DNA of 11,578 nucleotides, taken from assembly GCA_023231105.1 (NCBI GenBank), contig JALNWB010000129.1, forward strand, positions 1 through 11,578, in the 5' to 3' direction. How positions within the stretch are numbered: position 1 is the stretch's first letter; each line of letters begins with the position of its first letter. This document shows positions 7,339 through 11,578 of the stretch, piece after piece. The translations under genes and the position numbers were made by a program. The notes beneath the pieces are model-generated. The model was not told the origin of the DNA, ran no database searches, and saw only the letters and a list, made by a program, of their open reading frames with translations. Source of the DNA: Ignavibacteriaceae bacterium (lineage in GTDB: Bacteria > Bacteroidota > Ignavibacteria > Ignavibacteriales > Ignavibacteriaceae).

Positions 7339-8336
7339 GTCTTATTAATTTTATTCAGAATATCGTCCGAGCGCTTACTAATCTTTCCGAGCTCAAATAT
7401 GCACTTTTTAACTAGCTGATCCCCATTATCAATAATATCCTCTTCGATACTTGAATTAGCTAGCCACTCTCGGAATCTATGCAATTTTTCAAACACCGCA
7501 TTCCCAGCACCCCCGGCATATGCTCTCTCGTAAGCATCCTCAAATTTGATTTTGCCAGAAATGAATCCTTTTATTATTTTGGGGGTTGATTTTGAAATGG
7601 GGACTAATTTATCTCTGATATCTATGGCTTTAGTGATTTCGCCGACTTTGATCTTACAAACAATTGAATGATCGAAATCACTATGTGTTTCTCTTGCCCT
7701 GCTAATGTCTCTTGATTTAAGATATTCCTCATAATAACTCCAATGATTTATGTCTGTGTCGTTGTGGGTAAACATAAACTCATATACTTCAACGAGATGT
7801 TCCATTTCGCTTTTCTTTAAGCCTAATTCGTGCTGTATCTTCTCTAAGGAGACCTTTTGAAGCTTATGCCTTCTATATAGATAGCCAGCCTGTTCATATG
7901 GCTGCCAATCCTTTCTCCCAATTATATGATATTCGCCTAAAAGGGTGAACACCAGATCGTTACTTATATCATGAGGGAGAATCTTGCATTTTATCTTTCC
8001 CCACTGGATAGGGTCCTTTTTTGATAAAGTTCTATAAGCAGCTAATCGGCTATTTCCTTCTAACACAACAAAGTCCCCACCTCTGACAATAATGGGGTCG
8101 GTCAACCCTCCATTTGCCTTTATCGATTGAATCAATAAACGAACATGTTCTTTGTCGGATAGCCTTTCTTCTATTTCGTTTTGGCTAAGCGATTTTTCTC
8201 CCGCATATATAATCGAATATATCCTAGGATTATCCGCGTAATATTTAAGCTTTTCATGATTGATGAACCCAGATTCAACTTCTATCTCTTTTCCACTGAT
8301 TGTTATATAGTCTTTTGTAAAAACATCTTTTTTCAT
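7335..8336 (-). CDS. ParB/Srx-fold domain protein 2
   Basis: A 333-residue protein with an N-terminal ParB/sulfiredoxin-like domain: NGGLTDPIIV (75-84) and VVLEGNSRLAAY (90-101). The EGNSR segment stands where chromosomal ParB has its GERR nucleotide-binding box. DWQPYEQAGYL (143-153) and a helix-turn-helix-like stretch VSLEKIQHELGLKKSEMEHLV (162-182, split around the turn at GL) follow. The rest is helical and unassigned. It matches ParB-like 1 in length, in the EGN(S/T)R box and in the WQPY motif, so the two are paralogues. An AGGGGGG site (8343-8349) lies 6 nt before the ATG, and the gap to the helicase stop is 14 nt. There is no ParA gene and no parS-like site, so a replicon-partition role is unlikely. 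NTP-dependent DNA binding is the inferred role. Confidence 0.85.
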   Translation of the reverse strand: MKKDVFTKDYITISGKEIEVESGFINHEKLKYYADNPRIYSIIYAGEKSLSQNEIEERLSDKEHVRLLIQSIKANGGLTDPIIVRGGDFVVLEGNSRLAAYRTLSKKDPIQWGKIKCKILPHDISNDLVFTLLGEYHIIGRKDWQPYEQAGYLYRRHKLQKVSLEKIQHELGLKKSEMEHLVEVYEFMFTHNDTDINHWSYYEEYLKSRDISRARETHSDFDHSIVCKIKVGEITKAIDIRDKLVPISKSTPKIIKGFISGKIKFEDAYERAYAGGAGNAVFEKLHRFREWLANSSIEEDIIDNGDQLVKKCIFELGKISKRSDDILNKINKT

Positions 8337-8350
8337 GACCAGCCCCCCTG

Positions 8351-9823
8351 TTATTTAATGTTCAGAGCTTCCTTGAAGATATCAATAAATGAATATGATA
8401 TTTGGCTGCTAAAATATTCTTTCGATATATCTCCATGGGTTAGTTTTGCCGATAGTTCTTTTGCCCGCAATAATGCATCTATCCATAAATCCACAGAGTC
8501 TTCCATGATCAGATTGTACACGTAGCACTTTTTTGTTTGCGATATTCTATGGATTCTATCTTGGGCCTGAGAATAATCATCTAAGCTGAAGGACCTATCA
8601 TAAAAGATCGCATGATTCGCGACCGTTAATGTTAAGCCCTCCTTAGCCGCTCCGGGGGTGGCTATCAACACCTTCACGTCTTTCTCTTTAATAAATTCAT
8701 CAATAGAGCAATTTCGATCGACAATAGGCATTTTCCCGTGCACTTTTCTTGGGTTAAATTCCTTGAGATAAACAAATAACTGGTCAGCATTTTCAGTAAA
8801 AGTTGTCCATACAATGCATTTTTCATTTTTCCGACATATATTTAAAACAAGCTCGTATAAATATGGGCATTTACCAGGCTCTTCTGAGTATTTTTCGTCT
8901 ACTAGTTTTGGGTTGGATGCGATTTGAATCAATCGTAATAACCTTTTCAAGATCATCTCGGCGTCTTCTTCTTGGGGGATGCCTTCCTTCACCACAATAG
9001 CCTTCATGCTGTCGCGTATATCCCTATACAAATCATATTGTTTTGGCTCCCAAGAAGTAATAATGTTTTCAAATATTTTATCTGGTAATTTAATGACGCC
9101 ACTGCTTTTCGTTTCTCTTACGGTAAACCCTGATATTTTATTAAAAATATCGGATAAGTAGTCTTCGAACGCCCCTTGTCTCTTCTTAGAGTCTTTTAAC
9201 CCCTTATCAAGGTCAGTATTTGCCTTAAATTCATCAAAGGCATCTCCCAAACTCATCCCACGATCTAGAAAATATATTTGCGACCAAATATCATATGGTC
9301 GATTTGCCACAGGCAGTCCTGTCATTATTATTCTTTTATGAAATAATGGGGCTAGTTCGAATAGCGCTTTCGATACTCCAGATTTGTGATTTTTTATCTT
9401 TGTTGACTCGTCCAGGATAACGGCCACGGTCCTTGTTTTGAGAAACAACTTAAATCTTTCTTTTTCTGTTTTTATCGCTTCGTAGTGAGTAATCATAAGG
9501 CGAGAAGGGCTATTAAAAGCGAAATAATTTGATCTTTTGTTTTGAGTGATTAATCTTGGTCGAATATGGCTGTGCGCAGAAAACTCTTTTTGCCAATTGC
9601 TTATTAATCCCTTTTTGACTACAAATAATACAGTGTCTACGTATTTATGTTCTAGCCAATAGAGCATTACATCAATTGCAATTTTTGATTTTCCAAGGCC
9701 TTGTTCGTGAAATATTGCAGCATATTCTAGGTCGCAAACGGTCTTAACGGCCTGATCTTGGTATGGGAAAGCCTTGAACTTTGGATTAATATTGGGCTCC
9801 TTGTCAAGGTTTATTATTTGCAT
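8351..9823 (-). CDS. Compact SNF2-family helicase
   Basis: A 490-residue SNF2-type translocase, about the minimal two-RecA-domain size. Motifs are Walker A EQGLGKS (40-46), motif II VILDEST (135-141, DEST instead of DEAH), motif III MTGLPVANRPYDIWSQ (167-182), motif V ATPGAAKEGLTL (388-399) and motif VI QAQDRIHRISQ (419-429). The close match of motif VI to the SNF2 consensus supports an active enzyme. It lies 3 nt after the small nuclease gene, with no clear Shine-Dalgarno, so it probably depends on translation of that gene. SNF2 plus a small PD-(D/E)XK nuclease is a pairing known from phages and defence islands. It is only distantly similar to the large helicase of operon 2, sharing motifs but not the C-terminal repeats. 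Confidence 0.92.
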   Translation of the reverse strand: MQIINLDKEPNINPKFKAFPYQDQAVKTVCDLEYAAIFHEQGLGKSKIAIDVMLYWLEHKYVDTVLFVVKKGLISNWQKEFSAHSHIRPRLITQNKRSNYFAFNSPSRLMITHYEAIKTEKERFKLFLKTRTVAVILDESTKIKNHKSGVSKALFELAPLFHKRIIMTGLPVANRPYDIWSQIYFLDRGMSLGDAFDEFKANTDLDKGLKDSKKRQGAFEDYLSDIFNKISGFTVRETKSSGVIKLPDKIFENIITSWEPKQYDLYRDIRDSMKAIVVKEGIPQEEDAEMILKRLLRLIQIASNPKLVDEKYSEEPGKCPYLYELVLNICRKNEKCIVWTTFTENADQLFVYLKEFNPRKVHGKMPIVDRNCSIDEFIKEKDVKVLIATPGAAKEGLTLTVANHAIFYDRSFSLDDYSQAQDRIHRISQTKKCYVYNLIMEDSVDLWIDALLRAKELSAKLTHGDISKEYFSSQISYSFIDIFKEALNIK

Positions 9824-9826
9824 AAA

Positions 9827-10249
9827 TTAATAATATAATGGGTTAATCATTTCTGTGTGGACTTGTTCACAATGCAGCTTTTTCTTCAACACATCGATTA
9901 TTGATTTTGCGCAATTAATTATATTAAGCGGGGTTGCAACTACCAATTTGCAATCGCTGTTCTTTTTGCAGTATTCTAAATAGGCGGTAAATTGAATTTC
10001 TGAATGATCGGACTCCAGGTCTATTTGGGTTGTTTTCGCTTCGCCAATAACAATATTTTTACTTTTTCTTCCTTGAGCAAATACATCCGGCTTGCAAGTG
10101 TTTATTGAGGGAGGGAGCTCGTCGGTGAACATTGCGTTTTCGGAATCGACGTATAAGATCATTTCTTCATTGTAGTATTTGTGTACCCATTTTACGATTG
10201 CGCCAACCAGCGTTTTATGCGTAGTCGATTCGGGCAAATTATTGCTCAC
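9827..10249 (-). CDS. Small PD-(D/E)XK nuclease
   Basis: A 140-residue stand-alone nuclease of the restriction-endonuclease fold. The metal-binding set is visible: KPDVFAQG (D55), IVIGEAKT (E70, K72), and HSEIQFTAYLEYC with Q86 and Y90 as in VRR-NUC and Holliday-junction-resolvase-like relatives. It starts with GTG at 10249 and overlaps the end of ParB-like 1 by 11 bp. AAGGGGA lies directly against this GTG with almost no spacing, so the TTG four codons later is an alternative start with better distance. It is likely the cutting subunit for the adjacent SNF2 helicase, by gene order. Whether it nicks, resolves junctions or cuts double strands cannot be read from the sequence. Confidence 0.82.
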   Translation of the reverse strand: MSNNLPESTTHKTLVGAIVKWVHKYYNEEMILYVDSENAMFTDELPPSINTCKPDVFAQGRKSKNIVIGEAKTTQIDLESDHSEIQFTAYLEYCKKNSDCKLVVATPLNIINCAKSIIDVLKKKLHCEQVHTEMINPLYY

Positions 10250-11240
10250 TCCCCTTGATTAAATTGGAAAAGGAGATCAGCTCATCTTTCGTTTCTAGCA
10301 ATGCTTCCAATTCAGGGGAGGATGCGTCTTCTTTGTACCTTGTGATTTCCTCGAAGTTAATTTTCCTAAGTTTCTCAGAAAGCAGTTTGGCAACCTGTAT
10401 CAAGGACAGGCTGCTTTGGTCGGTTTGAATTATTGCCGAATCGATAAGCGCTAGGGCCGCTTTGTCCCCTCTAGTCATAAATAGTTCTTTTGCTCGTTTA
10501 TCTGACAATATTGCGGGGAGCCTCCTGACGTTTTCCAACCTCGATATTTTCCTGTCACGGACCCATATAGAAAAATCATTAAGGTTGTTTCCAGAATTAA
10601 TAATTGCTTCCTTTATTCTTGGCTTCTGTAGCTCAACGAAAGCGCTAAATCTTGTTTCGTCAAATGAACTATCGTCTTCAAGTACTTTTCTGTAATATTG
10701 CTCCATGTCTTCGTATGCCGCGATCAACTCTTGGTTTTCCTTTGATTTTCCCCCACAATAGTCAACAACTTGATTCCAAGTAAGATGCTCGCTATCCCTT
10801 AAATGTTTAAGGTATCTTGCTTTTGCGTATGGTTGCCATTGACGAACACCAACTAAATGCGCTTGTAGCCTTATTGCATCAACTTGGGCCTCACTTAAAT
10901 TTTCATGAATAATGCAAGGTATTGTTGTCCAGTCGCCATCCACTTTATTTTTTTGAAAATCCATGTAAATTGCTAATCTTGTATTGCCTTCAATCACCAT
11001 ATATTTCCCATTACTTTTTTTATTCACTAATATAGGATGAATAACGCCATTATTTGTTTTAATAGCTTCTTTTAAGCTGAAAAAACTTGGGCCAGCCTCT
11101 GCACTCCCGGGCTCTGCAACGCCCAGGGCTAAATATAATTGTTCTTGCGATACATCGGTGTACATCTTGAGCCAGTGTGCGATTCGTGGGTTTGTTTTGT
11201 CCAGTTCTATTTGTGAGATGGGCAATCTGTCGTATTTCAT
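10239..11240 (-). CDS. ParB/Srx-fold domain protein 1 (first gene of operon 1)
   Basis: A 333-residue protein, counted from the ATG at 11238-11240. An upstream in-frame ATG (11258) would add six residues but would place the strong AGGAGGT inside the coding sequence, so the downstream start is preferred. The N-terminus PISQIELDKTNPRI is typical of ParB-like proteins. GVIHPILV (65-72) and MVIEGNTRLAIY (81-92) form the ParB/Srx core, with EGNTR at 84-88. HLVGVRQWQPYAKARYL (128-144) contains the WQPY motif shared with ParB-like 2, followed by a helix-turn-helix-like segment (TWNQVVDYCGGKSKENQELI, 154-173). It is the paralogue of the fourth gene of the operon. The expected role is NTP-regulated DNA binding or loading; the substrate site is unknown. 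No parS-like sequence or ParA partner is present. Confidence 0.85.
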   Translation of the reverse strand: MKYDRLPISQIELDKTNPRIAHWLKMYTDVSQEQLYLALGVAEPGSAEAGPSFFSLKEAIKTNNGVIHPILVNKKSNGKYMVIEGNTRLAIYMDFQKNKVDGDWTTIPCIIHENLSEAQVDAIRLQAHLVGVRQWQPYAKARYLKHLRDSEHLTWNQVVDYCGGKSKENQELIAAYEDMEQYYRKVLEDDSSFDETRFSAFVELQKPRIKEAIINSGNNLNDFSIWVRDRKISRLENVRRLPAILSDKRAKELFMTRGDKAALALIDSAIIQTDQSSLSLIQVAKLLSEKLRKINFEEITRYKEDASSPELEALLETKDELISFSNLIKGSEQ

Positions 11241-11245
11241 GGTTG

Positions 11246-11252
11246 ACCTCCT
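11246..11252 (-). promoter_or_regulatory. Strong Shine-Dalgarno that fixes the start of ParB-like 1
   Basis: On the minus strand AGGAGGT lies 5 nt before the ATG at 11240. It is the best ribosome binding site in the window and selects this ATG over the in-frame ATG 18 nt upstream. Confidence 0.85.
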
Positions 11253-11257
11253 AAGCA

Positions 11258-11273
11258 TAACAATTAACAGTTA
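11258..11273. promoter_or_regulatory. Palindromic candidate operator between -10 box and ribosome binding site
   Basis: TAACAATTAACAGTTA is an imperfect palindrome of the form TAACnnTTAAnnGTTA (12 of 16 symmetric positions). It directly abuts the -10 box of operon 1 and covers the predicted transcription start, a place where a repressor would block transcription. Autoregulation by one of the ParB-like proteins is possible but is inference. Confidence 0.4.
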
Positions 11274-11278
11274 TTATA
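11273..11278 (-). promoter_or_regulatory. Candidate -10 box of the operon 1 promoter
   Basis: A perfect TATAAT on the minus strand, about 33 nt before the ATG at 11240. The -35 region is AT-rich without a good TTGACA match (CTATAA at 17-nt spacing), so the promoter may need an activator or be weak. Confidence 0.5.
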
Positions 11279-11315
11279 CAACTATTTTATTGTTTTTATA
11301 GTATATTCTGGCGAT

Positions 11316-11361
11316 AGCGGGCGCGCATCTATCTGAATGGGGCTGAATGTACGCGCCCGCT
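11316..11361. repeat. GC-rich hairpin module, copy C
   Basis: AGCGGGCGCG (11316-11325) and CGCGCCCGCT (11352-11361) form a perfect 10-bp stem with a 26-nt loop. It is nearly identical to 5947-5993 in the same orientation, and GGGAGGGA follows shortly after the stem in both. It sits just upstream of the operon 1 promoter. Confidence 0.82.
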
Positions 11362-11382
11362 ATGGGAGGGAAGAAGACAAAG

Positions 11383-11463
11383 GCATCCATGAATGGGCTG
11401 GGTATAATCAGCTGGCTAGCGCGGCACTGAATGGTTTGAGAGCCAGAGGGTCGAGGCATTTTC
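11383..11463 (+). repeat. Dispersed intergenic repeat, partial copy C (inverted)
   Basis: The sequence from GCATCCATGAATGG through GGGTATAATCA to GGTTTGAGAGCCAGAGGGTC and GAGGCA is the reverse complement of about 6050-6130. The terminal 16-bp hairpin of copies A and B is absent. The TATAAT at 11403-11408 would direct transcription rightward, away from the operons. Because the hairpin module beside it is in the same orientation as in copy B, the element is a mosaic of two modules, one of them inverted. Confidence 0.78.
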
Positions 11464-11470
11464 CCTTTAC

Positions 11471-11484
11471 AGCGAACCATCGCT
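11471..11484. other. Small perfect hairpin
   Basis: AGCGA (11471-11475) and TCGCT (11480-11484) form a 5-bp stem around ACCA. It lies between repeat copy C and the larger hairpin. It is short enough to be chance. Confidence 0.35.
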
Positions 11485-11490
11485 GATGTT

Positions 11491-11530
11491 GGGCGGCTTG
11501 GAGGCGACGAATGTTGCCGACAAGCCGCCC
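11491..11530. other. Long two-part hairpin at the right edge
   Basis: GGGCGGCTTG (11491-11500) pairs perfectly with CAAGCCGCCC (11521-11530). Inside, GGCGAC (11503-11508) and GTTGCC (11513-11518) form a second stem with one G-T pair around the loop GAAT. The two stems are joined by a GA/GA internal loop. No U tract follows on either strand. It may be a structured RNA, the terminator-like end of a gene lying to the right, or part of the repeat family. Confidence 0.6.
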
Positions 11531-11578
11531 TATTATTATGATCGGCCGAAAAATCCCCTTCCGCCGCAGGGTCGCGCA

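Noticed and set aside
8181..8525. 114-codon plus-strand frame
   Set aside because: It is antisense to both ParB-like 2 and the SNF2 helicase across their junction; motif conservation is entirely on the other strand.
7335..11240. Plasmid or chromosome partition locus (parABS)
   Set aside because: There is no ParA ATPase and no parS-like palindrome, and the GERR box is replaced by EGN(S/T)R.
581..11240. A complete known defence system (DISARM, Dpd, BREX, Dnd, restriction-modification)
   Set aside because: No DNA methylase, PglZ, TGT-like DpdA, DndC-type sulfotransfer protein or other signature partner is present; SNF2 helicases alone do not identify such a system.
11274..11480. 68-codon minus-strand frame upstream of operon 1
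   Set aside because: It covers repeat copy C, the GC-rich hairpin and the -10 box; there is no ribosome binding site and no recognisable protein.

Overview
The window is bacterial, judging by Shine-Dalgarno sites, TATAAT-type -10 boxes and tightly packed operons. No gene identifies the organism. It looks like an accessory (defence or mobile-element-like) region: all seven complete genes lie on the minus strand and are nucleic-acid enzymes, DNA-binding-like proteins or a radical SAM enzyme. The genes are fairly AT-rich, while the intergenic spacers carry GC-richer dispersed repeats. There is no tRNA, rRNA, CRISPR array, transposase or integrase.

Layout from left to right. Positions 1-207 hold the 3' end of a plus-strand membrane protein. 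The spacer 208-580 carries repeat copy A. Operon 2 (581-5832, transcribed right to left) encodes a 1233-residue SNF2-type helicase whose C-terminus holds 17 tandem 15-residue repeats. It is followed 2 nt later by a 515-residue protein joining a Cas4/RecB-like PD-(D/E)XK, Fe-S-type domain to a DUF2779 (RNase H/DEDD-like) domain. The spacer 5833-6234 has a promoter and repeat copy B. Operon 1 (6235-11240, also right to left) reads ParB-like protein 1, small PD-(D/E)XK nuclease, compact SNF2 helicase, ParB-like protein 2, radical SAM protein. Its genes overlap or are separated by no more than 14 nt. The right end (11241-11578) holds the operon 1 promoter with a palindromic candidate operator, repeat copy C, and a strong 10-bp-stem hairpin.

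My reading is that operon 1 is a candidate uncharacterised DNA-targeting system. The SNF2 helicase plus small nuclease would be the DNA-remodelling and cleaving part. The two paralogous ParB/Srx-fold proteins, both 333 residues, would be NTP-dependent DNA-loading or recognition parts. The radical SAM enzyme is a possible modifier of DNA, RNA or protein. Operon 2 is a second helicase-nuclease pair. The three repeat copies sit exactly at the operon borders, which suggests that each operon is an exchangeable cassette. Protein families are assigned from visible motifs; the system-level function is inference.
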